Translations under genes and position numbers: made by a program | Notes under the pieces: model-generated | What the model was told of the DNA's origin: nothing | Databases searched by the model: none | Seen by the model: the letters and a program-made list of their open reading frames with translations, nothing else | Shown: positions 1-11,390 of the stretch, piece after piece | Layout: each line of letters begins with the position of its first letter | Numbering within the stretch: position 1 is the stretch's first letter | Origin: Strobilurus pachycystidiatus | Lineage: Eukaryota > Basidiomycota > Agaricomycetes > Agaricales > Physalacriaceae | DNA: 64,000 nucleotides | Assembly: GCA_019915135.1 (NCBI GenBank) | Contig: JAHLMK010000016.1 | Location: 62,001-126,000 of the forward strand | Reading direction: 5' to 3'

Positions 1-92
1 ATCCACGCTGCATGCTTGATCGAAGAAAGATCGTGCAGCATCTCCAGAAGAATGCGGGGGCCGAATAGGGCTTGCTCTACACGTTGGAGATG

Positions 93-887
93 TTATATGA
101 CAATCCAGTGAATCATGGTATACACACCGATGTGGTTGAAAGGACTCAACGAGGGCCCATCATCAGGGATCGCCAGCGGTACTTCCTCCTCCTCAGGAAG
201 GTACTCATCATCATCATCAGATATCCGACGGGGGGCGGATTTCTGGTAGGAAGAGGATTCCGGGGACCTGCTTCTATTGGTACAGGCCATGGTTTGAGAC
301 AACGTTAACAATCGCTGTGGGCCAGTCCTTTGGGGGGTGGGGGGTGGCGTCAATCCAAGCATGACCGGCAAGTCCAAGTCGTGCTCGTGCATCGAAGCCC
401 CGAGCTCAGCTCTAAACTCCTCGGCATCTCCAAGAAGAAATGGTGACTCCGCCAGTGGTGAACCCGATGTACGCTGGCGATGATGAGTTTCAGATGGAAA
501 TGAATGTGTGACTCCTGCTGTTGGCGTTAACACAGGCGGGTTCAAGTCGTTGGAATCCATCGATGCCCCGAGGATAGATTTGAGTTTCTTGACATCTTCG
601 AAGGGTGACTCCTCCGAACCCGATCCACGTTGCCTACCATTTCTATGAGGGGTAGATGGTATTATCGGCGGTGTCGATCCTAGCACTCCATTCAAGCCCA
701 AGTCGTGCCTATGCATCGAGGCTTTAAGCATAGATTTGAACGCCCCTACGTCATTGAGAAAAAGAAATGGTGACTCCGACTGGGGTGAGCTCCCTGATTT
801 GTGCAGGTGGTCGGTAGACATCTGGCTCTCGGTGTCTTCGCAAAGCGGAGTAGATGGAAGTAACGTTACTCCTGACAGTGATGACAT
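93..887 (-). CDS. Hypothetical protein with three internal repeats
   Basis: I do not recognise this protein. The frame is open on the minus strand from about 1085 to the stop at 93. The ATG at 887 (MSSLSGVTLL) is the first good start in this frame. A different frame starts MSKRVVETEIEID at 1095, so an upstream exon joined by an unseen intron is possible. The body holds three copies of a unit of about 54 residues, beginning near 775, 613 and 452. Each starts with ESPF, follows with a short charged stretch, then ASM(H/D)x(H/N)DL, then a Thr/Pro-rich tail. The C-terminal part has an acidic run (DDDDEYLPEEEE). No signal peptide or membrane segment is visible. The repeats look like degenerate short linear motifs rather than a folded domain. 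The gene call is moderate, the repeat call strong. Confidence 0.5.
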   Translation of the reverse strand: MSSLSGVTLLPSTPLCEDTESQMSTDHLHKSGSSPQSESPFLFLNDVGAFKSMLKASMHRHDLGLNGVLGSTPPIIPSTPHRNGRQRGSGSEESPFEDVKKLKSILGASMDSNDLNPPVLTPTAGVTHSFPSETHHRQRTSGSPLAESPFLLGDAEEFRAELGASMHEHDLDLPVMLGLTPPPTPQRTGPQRLLTLSQTMACTNRSRSPESSSYQKSAPRRISDDDDEYLPEEEEVPLAIPDDGPSLSPFNHIGVYTMIHWIVI

Positions 888-1105
888 CGGAAAGGATTGG
901 GACGTTGCTGCTGGGCGAAGGCAGTCCTGGCATGCGAGGGGGAGCGATACTTCTAGGGCATTGTCGTGGCAGACGAGAAGGAAATTTATTCCAATTGTCA
1001 GTAGGTCCTGGAAAAATGGGACCTTGATGCCGCAGGCAAAACCAAAACAGGCGTATGTCAATTTCAATTTCTGTCTCGACCACACGCTTTGACATTGCAG
1101 GCATC

Positions 1106-1138
1106 AATCAATCAATCAATGAATAAATAAATAAATGC
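1106..1138. repeat. Simple repeat (CAAT)n / (AATA)n
   Basis: A run of CAAT units followed by AATA units lies between two minus-strand coding regions. It is a simple-sequence repeat without further signal. Confidence 0.8.
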
Positions 1139-1141
1139 AGG

Positions 1142-2390
1142 TCATACATTCAATGTGATAGGACAATCGGCGACGATGACAATGAGCTGAGACGCGAACG
1201 AGCAACTTGTCGATGAAGAATCTGTCCAGAATCTCGTGAAGGGATTGCATACTGCCGCGATGAGGCAGGTTATACGGAGGGTCAGCTCCCGCAAGGATGT
1301 TGGCGTGGTCTCCAGCTGGCTGACCGTGCCTGCAAGGCTCATCCATGTGACCCACAGCTCTAAGCTGTGCATGTCGCCACATTTGGCCAGAGAGTGCGGG
1401 CGTTCCCAACGTCCGAGGTACTGATAACCTAGATCATCATACAGCGCCTTTCTTAGTAAATTCCGATGACCACGCAATGGTTGCGTACCTTCAGCCTATC
1501 GCCTCAAGCAGGTAATCAGACAGTCGCCAGTAGAGACTGATAGAGAAGTGTTCGAGGTGTTCAACAGTCGTCCAACATCTATCCTCAAGAGCATCATAGG
1601 CCACCACACCATATCCTCTGACGATTCAGAGGCTCCCCAGAAGACGCAGGGCGGAGGGAATTTGGGACTGGTCGGCGAGAGTCAGCGTCGTCTGTAACCC
1701 ACCCACACAGCCAAGACCTTCTCGTAGTTCCAGTTCCTGGCATGAGCCGAGCCTATTCATGCTTGATACACATCGCACCACCGCCACCTTCCTGAGGTGG
1801 TGCAAGGGGGAACGAGTGCTACGATCAGTCAAAGGGACGCGACCAACTGGCTCGAACTCGCCCAGCATCACGTTGACAGTATGCAGGATACTCATATCGA
1901 CCTTGGGCGTTTGCGAGAGAATGAGGACCACGGTCGTGAGGTCGACACCTGGGCCATCAAAGGTAATGCATTTAACCCAAAGTTTTATAAGCGATTCTAA
2001 TTATTTGGATGAAAGTGCCATGATATACATACCTGTCGCGACAATGTAGCTTGTGGTCAATTTTCCTCTGGAAATTGAATCTTGACAGCGCCGTGAACGA
2101 GCGACAGAGTCACAGCATGGGTTTACCTAACCAATCGACCAAAGGAGGCCATGCTCGCGCCGTCTGAGATACGATTGGCAATTTCGTTGATGATATCATC
2201 AAGAATGGCCAATGGGCAGGCAGTCATGGGATCTGCTAGCGCGACTAGGATCGACATACATTGATACCCCCTACGGGCGTGGCGCCTGGATCGCCAATGA
2301 TAGTCTCCAGCATCTCCAAATTGTCGCGGAGGCGAGCAGCTGTCTCCGATGCGCGGTGCGGTTGGACAGTCCTCAAAAAGAGGCTCCATA
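1142..2390 (-). other. Possible F-box/LRR-like gene or relic
   Basis: Several minus-strand pieces look coding but cannot be joined into one clean model. Near 2340-2250 one frame reads ASETAARLRDNLEMLETII. Near 2200-2123 another reads CPLAILDDIINEIANRI, which resembles the start of a fungal F-box. Near 1850-1630 and 1470-1300 there are Leu-rich stretches such as LHHLRKVAVVRCVSSMNRL. The order and spacing fit an F-box protein with a Leu-rich C-terminus, as in the clearer gene at 7945-9469. The frames change repeatedly without convincing introns, so this is either a decayed gene or one I could not resolve. Confidence 0.25.
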
Positions 2391-2478
2391 CACTTCTTGG
2401 TGGTTGCTTACCAGGCGAATTCTTCCTCCACTTCGCGCGTACTTACGTACTATTACGTTCAACAAGACCACATATTAA

Positions 2479-2488
2479 ATCTATATAT
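2479..2488 (+). promoter_or_regulatory. TATA-like element upstream of gene A
   Basis: The sequence CTATATATGG lies about 70 bp before the gene A start codon, in the right place for a core promoter. No other promoter evidence is visible. Confidence 0.35.
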
Positions 2489-2552
2489 GGAAGCTGGTTG
2501 TGCCTGGCTCCCACGCCTCACTCTTGTCACAAACCACCATCAAAATCGTAAG

Positions 2553-3941
2553 ATGCCAGCCAAAAGAACCCAAAAAAGTAGCAAGAAGTCAGGTCGGACC
2601 GGCGCGACTCACCCTCCCTCACCCACAGCGCTTGCGCAGGAGTACATAGCGCTGGGAGAGACTTCGTCGGTCTCGACGTGCGTCGATCCTGTAAGGCAAA
2701 GACCTATTGCCGTAGGCCGCCAGTGGGTCGCGCTCGCGTTGTCAAATTCATTTCGTTCTCATTTAGTCTTAGTGTCTACATCCGTACGCCAAAGTTCATG
2801 GCATACATCAGGAAGGTTGGCGGGGTTGACGGTATGAATCCACAGCGGTGGAGTGAAGTCGAGATGTTGGCCTGGAAAGGCACTGTTGTCGATATTCGCT
2901 CCCGACCAGCGGACTCCGAAGAACATGATGACGCGCTCATCAGGGTTAGGTGGCTCGAAGGCGTCAACGCCCTCTCTTCTCTGAAAGGGTTTGTTCCCCT
3001 TGTTTTCTACATCCACACGTATCCTAACTCTGTACAGAATGTTGACCCCGAAAGAGATTAAACAGCACAGGAAAACTTGGCGCCCACGTCAGCTAATCCA
3101 GACGGCCAATTTTGACGTTGTCGCTGCGTCGAGCATCTATGATTCGTTTGATGCAGTTATGGCATCGAATGAAGGTGACGAGGAGCCCGACGACGACGAC
3201 ACCTGGTTCATCTGGGCGTGTATCCGTACACCAGAGGAGCTCGCGCGCGAGGAGGCGGCGGAGGAGGCGGCGGAGGAGGAGGAGGTGAAGGAGGTGAAAA
3301 AGGCAAAGAAGGTGAAGAAGGAGAAGAAGGTAGAAGCGCCGTCCGCAAAAATGATACCACAGGAGGGCGACGTGGACGGTGTGAAGGAGAAGGACGTCGA
3401 CATGGAGCCCGCCCACGACGTAGGCCAGGGCGACCACACGGAAGAAGAGAGGAGTCAGACGGACGAGGGCGAGACCTTGGCGGCAGATGTCCACATGGAG
3501 TGCGTCCATGACGCGGAGCAGGACAAGGGCGAGGGCGAGGACCAGGGGAAAGGCAAAGGTCTGGTAGCAGAGGGCGAGACAGTGAAGGAGAAGGAGCAGG
3601 AGGAATACAATGGGCAGACCCCGATTCAGGTGGATCTCGACGTGACGCAGGAGCAAGGGCGGACCGGGGCGACGAGGTCAAAGACGCCGGCGACGGTGGC
3701 TGGGGAGATGATGCGTGGGGCGGTGGTGGAGGCGGCGTGCCCGGGAGAAGGTGGTTCAGGCCAACAGGGAGGGCAGAGCACCTTGGTAGCTGATGTCGCG
3801 CGGGCGCAGGGCGCGGCCAACTTCTTGGCACGGTCTCCCTTCAGCCAGCCACAACAGCAGGTCACGGGCAAGGGCAACCCTACGAGGGCGTCGGGCAACC
3901 TTCATGGCCCTCCGGGACGCAGCCGTAGCCTGGGGTTATGA
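2553..3941 (+). CDS. BAH-like family protein A with long charged tail
   Basis: Three exons: 2553-2722, 2773-2988 and 3038-3941, with introns of 50 and 49 nt, giving 429 residues. The exon layout matches genes B (5214) and C (12161): a basic N-terminus in exon 1 (MPAKRTQKSSKKSGRTG), a first intron in phase 2 inside the VGDS-like motif (here VGRH), and a second in phase 2 after the VRW strand. The core reads VGRHVYIR, IRVRWLEG, then WRPRQLIQTANFD and ASSIYD. This order resembles BAH (bromo-adjacent homology) modules, which in other proteins bind nucleosomes or other chromatin partners. That assignment is an inference from motifs. After residue about 190 the protein is a long Glu/Lys- and Gly-rich low-complexity tail that the paralogues lack. 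A chromatin role is plausible but unproven. Confidence 0.75.
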
Positions 3942-5135
3942 GGCTGGTATTGGAGACTCCCCGGCTGGTCAGCCCTCCTCTGTACTATCATGTTTAAGTT
4001 TACTGTACGATCAATCAACCATTCGCACTCCAGGCTGCCGCGCGTTGAATTGAACAGGCACGTTTTGTTTCGAACAGTCACGTTCTACGCCGAACAGGCA
4101 CATGTTATTTCGAACAGGCACGTTTTACTTCGAACAGTCCCGGGTAAAACGGTCTGACGACGATTGCCATCAAATCTGAAGCCATCGTACGATGGTGCCA
4201 TCTGAAGATCGTCTGACGACGGATACCCGTCATGCCACACATATCCAATCTCTCTTCAACGCCCTCTACCGTGCGTATACGTTCTTCCATTGCCGGGGGG
4301 AAATGACGTCCTTATGTATTTCTTTTGCGGGGGTAAAAAAAAAACTGGTTATTTCTTCGAGAAAATAACGTATTACCCTTTGCCTAATTTTGGTCCTTTT
4401 AATTCACGTAGGTCATAATTTTGTCCCCGTGTAGTGTCAGGCAGAGGTAGCTTGAAACCCTGACCTTGACTCGACTCGACTCGTTACCTTATCAGGAAAG
4501 CGAGTCCAGTCGAGTTTGATGGCCTCGCGCCTCCCTCGTTCAAGGACTGATGTGTAGTTTGATGGCTGCCGCGCACTTTCCCTGGTGGGATGTAGTGAGA
4601 TAATTCAATAGATTCATGTGTTTTGGACTACTGCTATGACCTATGTGCACTGAAGGCGTGGAAAAGGACTCCAACAACCCAATAGATGGAAATATTGGTG
4701 TCCGGGCCCCGTACTTTGAGACGGACTGCATCCAGGTGTCAGATATTCGTGCTGATCAGCAGGTAAGACGATGAAAGCGTCAATTTCTCATCCATCCGCC
4801 CCCAGAAACACGGCCAAACTTCAGTCAGCCGTCATAGAAGCTCATTTTGGACATTTCCCGTATTCATAAACAGCCATTGCACTGTACAGTTTTCTACAAT
4901 TCACTGAAGGACATGCAGCACTCGAAGAATGCGCCATCTTGCGCCGGAATGCCGACTAGCATTTTGGGAATTTTCCTTGAGGTACCTTGATGGCGCCTCG
5001 AACTCGACATGACTCGACCAAGCGAGGTATCCCCGGTCCGCTGCCTCGAGCTCAACTCGACTTGCCTCGCGGCAAGAACGCCTACTTGTCAAATACAAAT
5101 TTGAAAATGTAGGCCAAGCTTTCAGCCGTCAGATG
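3942..5135. other. Non-coding stretch
   Basis: No convincing gene on either strand. It holds the tandem repeats at 4048-4142, a 14-bp palindrome CCATCGTACGATGG near 4182, a short poly-A tract near 4336, and Ser/Arg-like GACTCGACTCG runs near 4470 and 5040. Confidence 0.6.
4048..4142. repeat. Tandem array of a ~20-bp GAACAG(G/T)CACG unit
   Basis: About five imperfect copies of a unit reading GAACAGGCACGTT followed by a T-rich spacer. The copies differ at one or two positions each. It lies downstream of gene A. Confidence 0.75.
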
Positions 5136-5213
5136 CCGCCGTGCCAAACAAATAAGTCAAAAATGGAAGTGTGCCTGTAATGCTGTGCATTGCTATCTTT
5201 CACCCACCACGAA
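5136..5213 (+). promoter_or_regulatory. Conserved upstream block of gene B
   Basis: This stretch shares the string GCCAAACAAATAAGTCAAAA, followed by ATGG(A/C)A(A/G)TGTGCCTGTAATG and the start codon, with the blocks before gene C (12027-12160) and relic D (19763-19891). Conservation right up to the ATG suggests a core promoter and 5' leader kept through the duplications. Confidence 0.6.
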
Positions 5214-6072
5214 ATGCCCCCCAAGAAGCGAAGAGGTGTCGAGCCGAGCAAACCCAGGAAGAAGACGAAAGGCCCTGTTTCCCCGAGATCCCTTGCCGAT
5301 GAATTTGAGGCCGCGGGGGAGAGAGCCTCTATCAAGTCCTGCTGGGAGCCAGTGCTTCACACTCCTTTTGCAGTTGGCGACAGGTGCGTCGTCGTGTACC
5401 CTCCAGATTTTTGCATGCGCTGATTCCTTATCAGCCTGTTTGTGCGAAACGATGGTTTCATGGACTACGTCGCCAGTGTAGGCGGCCGCGAGCGGATGAC
5501 CGAGCATCAGTGGCGGAAGCTAGAGTCCTACGCCTGGTACGCTCTTGTTGAAGAAATCAGGAAGGATCCCGCCGATGCCTTGGACTTCCTGGTCAGGGTG
5601 CGGTGGTATGAAGGGGAGGAGTGGATACCCGCGTTGGTAAAGTCGGTCAAAGCTCTTCGGGTCTTGCGCAAGGCACTCAATCAGCTACAGGGCAAACGAA
5701 TCGAAGAAGGTCAAGAAGGGAGAGCGGCAGCTCCGTGCGGAATGGGGCCCCCGCCACTTGATCCTAACCAACTGTTTCGACGTCATCCGATCCTCGACCA
5801 TCTATAAACAAATACCTTTCACAGTGCAGCCGGATGCCACGTCCTCCACGACGTCCTCCGTGGCGTGGCATGTCGTCGGGAAAATCCTGACGGAAGAGGA
5901 GAAAATGCGTGATGTAGAGGAAGACGCGGAGGCTGACGATGATGCGAGTGAAGAGACACCGTCAGACGACGACGAAGGGGGAAACAAAAGCGGGGCGAGC
6001 GGGGCCCCGTTCAAGCCAGTGGATGCAGCCGCAAATGCGGCACCATCCACCGAAGGTCAAGGGATCATGTGA
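5214..6072 (+). CDS. BAH-like family protein B
   Basis: Exons 5214-5383, 5435-5641 and 5691-6072 (introns 51 and 49 nt) give 252 residues. The N-terminus is very basic (MPPKKRRGVEPSKPRKKTKG) and could act as a nuclear targeting signal. The core reads VGDSLFVRNDGF, then FLVRVRWYEGEEW, then WGPRHLILTNCFDVI and SSTIY, then AWHVVGKILTEEE. This fits a BAH-like fold, with the VGDS strand, the VRWY strand and a LILT..FDVI..IY segment where known BAH domains have their EL(F/V)LS..D.I stretch. The C-terminus is acidic (DDASEETPSDDDEGG). The second intron begins GTCGGT, a weak donor, but only this splice restores the frame shared by A and C. Family membership is well supported; the chromatin role is inferred. 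Confidence 0.78.
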
Positions 6073-6436
6073 ATCTTATTCTCAAACGCGCCTTCGTCGC
6101 TGCCAAGTGGCGTCGCTTCTCAACTCAGCCGTCGTCTATCCTAGTCTACGTTAGATTGGGTTGTATCATTATAGTGGAAGAGGTTCCGTATCACAGATTT
6201 ATTCGAAGCCCTTCTTCGTACCATTATTACTGTTCAGTACGACGGTAAGATTAGACTTTTGTTGATCGTCCGTTACCGTGGACTTCAATACAGAGCTTCA
6301 AGGGTGGCCCTTCCCTCTTAAGGCCGGCAGCGCCATCGCGTCACGTAGGGAGATTCCACAGGTATCGCAATGTAATGGCCCTACGGCGTCTATGTGAATG
6401 CAATGGTGGACTTGCATATCTGCAAAAACATCTGCT

Positions 6437-7348
6437 CTACACTGACAAAGTTGTCTCAACCTGTTTCTCTCTTTGTCTTTCGCTTACTCGGTAAATGCCC
6501 GTCCGCAGATTGATGCTTGGCAACCCCCGCCACTCGACGGAGATCAAAGCTCGGAATTTCGTCTTCATTTGGGGAGCAAAGGCGCCTCTTTCTCTTGAGA
6601 AGTGGCAATGTGGGTATGGTGTCCGCAAGGGAGGGGCGGAGGAAGGTGGCCACCACACGGTCTTCACTCTGGGGACGAGACTGGACAATGAGACCGGACG
6701 TAGGGGAAGGGTAGAGGGAAAATTACCACTAACCATGGGGAGATAGGAGGTTCCTAGAGACATACGGGCAGTGGCCTCCTTCACAGAAGGTGGCGGTGGA
6801 TGCCGGGGTGCCAAAACATCAGCCTCAGCGCTGTCTTCATGAAACAACATCCATCGATCCTGTCCTCTATTGGCAACACCAGGGGGTGAATCGTCGGTGT
6901 CGACCAACGGCAATTCGAGCAGGCCGTGGGGAACGTAGTCACGTAGAATGGCCCGCGCGTAAGACACGGTTCGTGGGTCAGTAGCGACAAGATTCTGCTG
7001 AGGCTCGGAAGGAAAACTGGAACCAGCACTGCTCAGTTCGGGTTGAAGCAAAATTGAGTTGTAAACACGGCTGGTGAACTCCGCAGCCGGGTATGAGCGC
7101 TGTTGCAGCGGTGGGAGCGGAGTCTTGGTCGCTGGGATGCCGTCGGTCGGATCGTACGGGGGCGTAGCGTCAATCGGCCAAGAAATGAACATCTCGGCTA
7201 ATTGCGGCATAGGATGAGGTGCGAGGTTCCCGGAGAAGCGTGGGTTGAACCATTCGCACCATGACTGGGCTTCCAAGGCTTGTACTACGAGGGGATACCG
7301 AAGGTTAACAGGGAAATGTTCCGAACAGAGCATACCACAGGAAACCAA
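6437..7348 (-). CDS. Hypothetical Pro/Ser-rich protein
   Basis: One long open frame of about 300 residues on the minus strand. I do not recognise it. The N-terminal third contains aromatic motifs (QSWCEWFNPRFSG, LAEMFISWPIDATPP). The middle is Pro/Ser-rich, and a short folded-looking stretch reads VSYARAILRDYVPHGLLEL. The C-terminus turns basic (RVSERQREKQ). No signal peptide or membrane segment is visible. The region upstream (7350-7480) may hold a first exon, because the frame opens without a strong start context. Length and composition favour a real gene over chance. Confidence 0.5.
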   Translation of the reverse strand: MVSCGMLCSEHFPVNLRYPLVVQALEAQSWCEWFNPRFSGNLAPHPMPQLAEMFISWPIDATPPYDPTDGIPATKTPLPPLQQRSYPAAEFTSRVYNSILLQPELSSAGSSFPSEPQQNLVATDPRTVSYARAILRDYVPHGLLELPLVDTDDSPPGVANRGQDRWMLFHEDSAEADVLAPRHPPPPSVKEATARMSLGTSYLPMVSGNFPSTLPLRPVSLSSLVPRVKTVWWPPSSAPPLRTPYPHCHFSRERGAFAPQMKTKFRALISVEWRGLPSINLRTGIYRVSERQREKQVETTLSV

Positions 7349-7944
7349 CCTTCCCCTTGTGCCATTACACGGCTACTGCCAGCGCTGGCTGCTATCTATA
7401 ATATTCCGAGTGCAAGAAAACTGGAAGGTGACTCGCAAGAGGTGAGCGACATCTCGAGGCCACGCGATCGCAGTCCGGCATAACTCGGATCACTCGCGGC
7501 AAGGTATGGCTGCCTGGTGCCAGCCTGGCGTCTAACAACTGACTGTATCCATCAGCTTGTCAAAGTCTTTGTCACCAGCACGGCTATGGCTACCGTGTGG
7601 TACAACTCCCTAACCCTATATCTTGGAGTACCAGATAGTCCTCCGTGGAAGTCAGTTCCGATGCGTAATCACCCTGCCGAGTCATTTCACCCCCATTCGG
7701 GAGAGGGTGCTCTTGACAAAATTGTCAGGTATGGATGGCGACCGACCGAACGCCGAATAATTGGGCATCCCTCTTCTTGCTTGTCAGGGCACTCCTCATC
7801 ACCACTTATTCATAGTTCATTGGTATGGTACATTCATTCATTCATTGTTACTCGTCATCTTGATTTGGAAACACCAGCTCGTGGGGCCTTTCAAGCTCTT
7901 CCACAGCTGGCGGGGTTTGGTCACCTTGAAGGTTATTTGGTCAT
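7349..7944. other. No gene recognised
   Basis: Short scattered frames only. A short CATT repeat lies at about 7829-7845. It separates two minus-strand genes and may carry the upstream exon or promoter of the 6437-7348 gene. Confidence 0.5.
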
Positions 7945-9469
7945 TTAACCGGACTCAAAAAATCTGCCGACAAACACACCTATCACACGCATACTAAAGA
8001 CGTGGGGTTTTGCGCTGACGAGAGGTCCCAACACTCGATTGAACCCTGATAGGGCGTCGGACAGGAGTTTCGGATGAGCACCTGCAATATTGCGATCTAA
8101 GTCGATTAGGATAACAGCATTCATGAGGCGGGGTAACTGCGGTCCATTGAGGATGGTGACTAGGCATTGGAGCTGCGCTGGCTGCGGCCCAGCAAACGAA
8201 AGTTGGGGGGGACTGGAACTACTGTGGCGAAGGTAGGTGAATGTAAGTATGATTGTTATCCTAAGGCGCTCCAGCTGATAGGCCGCGGCCCGACGGAGCG
8301 AGGCCATCCAAAAGCTCCACAGATTTAGCTCAGCTCCGTTCCAGGGATGGAAATAGATGCTGATGTCAAGACTAGTGAGATGAGCAAGTCTGATGAATTC
8401 ATTCCTAACAAGGAATCAGAGTCAGCTGACAGAGCCCAAGACTTGGTCAGAAGAGGAACACCCACTTGGAAGGATGGAAGGCACGGAAATGAAACACAGC
8501 GGACTTGAGGGACGAAGCTGTCATATCAAGAACCCGTTCAAGATCCGCTGATTTGAGCTGGGAATGCATAGAATGGCCATGCACCTCAATTTCACGAACA
8601 TGCGAAATGTCCAAAGGGAATGGGTTATCCAGAAACGCACGCACGTCGGATTCTGAGTTGGAAAAGTGAAGTGCCAATTTGTGCAGGGCACGCAATGGCG
8701 TGCCATCGTGTGCAAGGGATGTAAAGTCACTATCTTTGGCTCCAAACATCTCATTAGTGAAAGTGGAGACAGCTTCCAGGGCCGTCAGTTGGGGGAACAG
8801 TGTTATGAACTGTGTAAGGAGATGTCGGTGTTTGAATCTGACGCGGTCGAGGGTAAGCTTGAAGATGAGCTTCCCGTTGAAGAGCTTTGAAAGCAATTCA
8901 AAGAGGTCGTGTGTGTGATTTAAATCTGGAGGATGGACACCCTCCGAGTTGTTGTGGAGGTACCAATCCAGATACCCGATCCGGACCTTCTTCAGTTTCA
9001 CCGCCTGGAGATTGACCAAGCACGCGAAAACCCTTTCCATGTACTCATCGTCCAACAATAGATCTTCAATATCATCCTCGCCCCTTGTTTCGGATCCCGT
9101 GATTGGATCCCGACCCTCATCCGTACTGTCCCAGTGAGCCGCAGCCAGTGTGACGGACTTCACAAGGCAGGCTAGGTCTGGATTACTTCCAATGACGGAA
9201 AGGAAGAAATTCCTTGCACTTCCGGTGCCTTTCGCAGATGAGGACCATCCATACGTCGATGTTAATCCGAGCTGGACGTGACGAAAAATGTGATACCGAG
9301 CGCGGGGTAGGAAAATGCGCGTTGTAATAGCACAGGCCTTCACTGAAGGGAGCTGTGGCAGATCCATGAGTGCCAAGTCGTCGACGATCCTGGCCGCTAT
9401 CTCTTCAGAGAATGGGATTGCATTCCGGAAGGAAAGAGTATCCGTATTGGGCGTCGTCCCGAGTTTCAT
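7945..9469 (-). CDS. F-box-like protein
   Basis: Two exons on the minus strand, 9469-8466 and 8404-7945, joined by a 61-nt intron (donor GTGGGT, acceptor TTAG), give 487 residues. The start MKLGTTPNTD is chosen over upstream in-frame codons because the F-box-like segment follows it closely. That segment reads PFSEEIAARIVDDLALMDLP and then VKACAITTRIFLPRARYHIF, as in fungal F-box proteins where the first helix is followed by a LVSR-like strand and a W/F-LP-ARxxLF helix. The rest is rich in Leu and aromatic residues with irregular LRR-like spacing (LTLDRVRF, LFPQLTALEA, LHKLALHF, LAHLTSLDI). Such proteins usually serve as substrate receptors of SCF ubiquitin ligases. Substrate and regulation are unknown. 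Confidence 0.7.
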
Positions 9470-10797
9470 CGTACAGTGCTGCTGCGACGGAGTGGAAATC
9501 TCCTTGGATTTCAGCCGTAGTACTCGTGAGATAACGGACAGATTCCTCACCAGATGACGGCGCAAAGTTGAAGTAAACAATTGCCGTAATTGAAGTCTTG
9601 TGATGTTAGTTGTTCATGCTTGGCAAAAAGTTCAAACTCAATCGGCTCATATTGCGCAAACAACAAGATGCAGCAAAACAATTCTTTTTGAAGCTTGAGG
9701 CTTTGCCACGTCGCGCTGCTTCGAAACTCTCACGCGACACAAACACTGCAATCAACGTCATGCGAAACTTTCTCGATGGTTAGGTAAGTAGCATAAGGGT
9801 TGAACCTAGGGTGTGCCCCTGATGGAGCTGATGGTCCGATTCCAGCCTGCGGCATCCCGTGTCCCTTTCACCTCGTATTAGCGGGGCATCCATCATGGGC
9901 AAGCGTTGCTCTCCGTAAATGTTTTGGCTCGTGGTTAGGGAGTGTCACTGAGAGCTGAGAGCCAGATCTGAATTCTCGGCCATTTGTCAGTAGACAACTC
10001 GGGGTAGGCAGTGTCGAGTGATGAAGGTAACACAGTAAAAATGCAAGAGCGAGATGCAGTGTTTTTGACTCAACCACACGAGGCAGACGTGGCGTTGCGA
10101 TAAAAAAATTGGGACAATGAATTACCACACCTCTTGACTGACGACCGCCTCAAGAGGCCATTTTCCCACATGACGACAACTGTACTATTGACTACACACC
10201 GCCTTCCCCCCCTCCCCCCTCCATCACCCCTCGTTGTGGATCGACCAGAAGGCGGAGAATACTATATTGACAGCGAGGAAATCGGTCATGATGATCAGAT
10301 ACGATATTCCGTGAGCTTTGGCATATTCACCAAGGCGTCGTCTAGGGCCGGAAGCAAATGACGTGGAGGAAATGGACCTCCCCCCTCGATGGTGCATCCA
10401 ACACATGGAACGACGGTCCCATCCTCTCGTCTCCCCTCCAGGGTTTCGAAGAGCAGCAGCATCAGCACCGAAATAGGCTCGCGGATGAGAGCGCAGATAT
10501 TGAGCGTGGGGGAACCCGAGATGTTGTTAACGATCGCACGGGCGCAGGAAAGTTACAGAAACAGTTTTGCAAGTGGTCCACTAGTTAGATGGTGCGTGAC
10601 GGCGGGAAGACGACAGGATTAAAAGGAAGGAAAGAGGTGTCGAGAGGCGTCAGTGCACGCACTTAGACTATGATCCGTGGCCAGGTCACCGCGGTCATAC
10701 ACACCGGCGGAAGGCTCACGACCCGTCATAGTTCTTACAGCGGTAGAGTAGGGAGTGCGAGGGCAAGGGCCAGATCAGTCTATACTATTTCATGTCT
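9470..10797. other. No gene recognised
   Basis: No coherent frame with splice partners on either strand. A pyrimidine tract at about 10203-10232 is the only compositional feature. Confidence 0.5.
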
Positions 10798-11390
10798 TTA
10801 GGTTAAGGTATGGATAGCGAACCTCTCGGCCCTGGTACGCGTCGAGGTCCCCGCTGTGGAAACAGATTCTACCTCATGGTGGGAGAACCAGTAGGCTGAC
10901 CTCGGGAGTGGGGTTTTCTGGACCTGCCGGCCTCTACGAATTAGAAGTTTGAAGGAGCCTGTAGCAAATAAGGGACAAGCGCCACTGCTGAACAGGAACG
11001 GTTGCCTACCAAGAATAGAGGTGTGGTCGATGACGCTCTCATGGGTAGAAAGGTAAAGTTCGCCTCGGTCACTGTCGGCCTTCAAAACATCCAGCTGGGC
11101 TTTGTTCACCCCCACACTGTAAAGGATTAGCTCTGAAGGAGCAGATAGGCAGTAAAAGCTCACGGAGGCCGATTTCCCTTTGATATGTCCACCAGACGAT
11201 AAAGCCATACAATCTTCACAAGAGTTCCCATCTCGGACAATTTGCGGATTCCATGAACCTGTGCCTTCCACAGATGATGATAACCAACATTCTTTTCAGC
11301 CTCCGTCATGTTTTCGATGTCGAAGTCGGACATGTAGTCCAGATGTTCGTCACACTCGACGAAGATGCTTTTTGACGGTGAGTCATTCAT
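10798..11390 (-). CDS. Hypothetical protein, tentative two-exon model
   Basis: Two minus-strand segments look coding. The first (11390 to about 11230) reads MSDFDIENMTEAEKNVGYHH and on to VHGIRKLSEMGTL. The second (about 11190 to 10798) reads SELILYSVGVNKAQLDVLKA and later GACPLFATGSFKLLIRRGRQ. They are in different frames, so an intron of about 40 nt near 11190-11235 is needed; I could not fix both splice sites. I recognise no domain. A real orphan gene is likely, its exact ends are not. Confidence 0.35.

Noticed and set aside
3093..3831. Two long minus-strand frames rich in Leu, Pro and Ser opposite gene A
   Set aside because: They mirror the Glu/Lys/Gly-rich repeats of gene A exon 3. Low-complexity GC-rich coding sequence leaves the opposite frames open.
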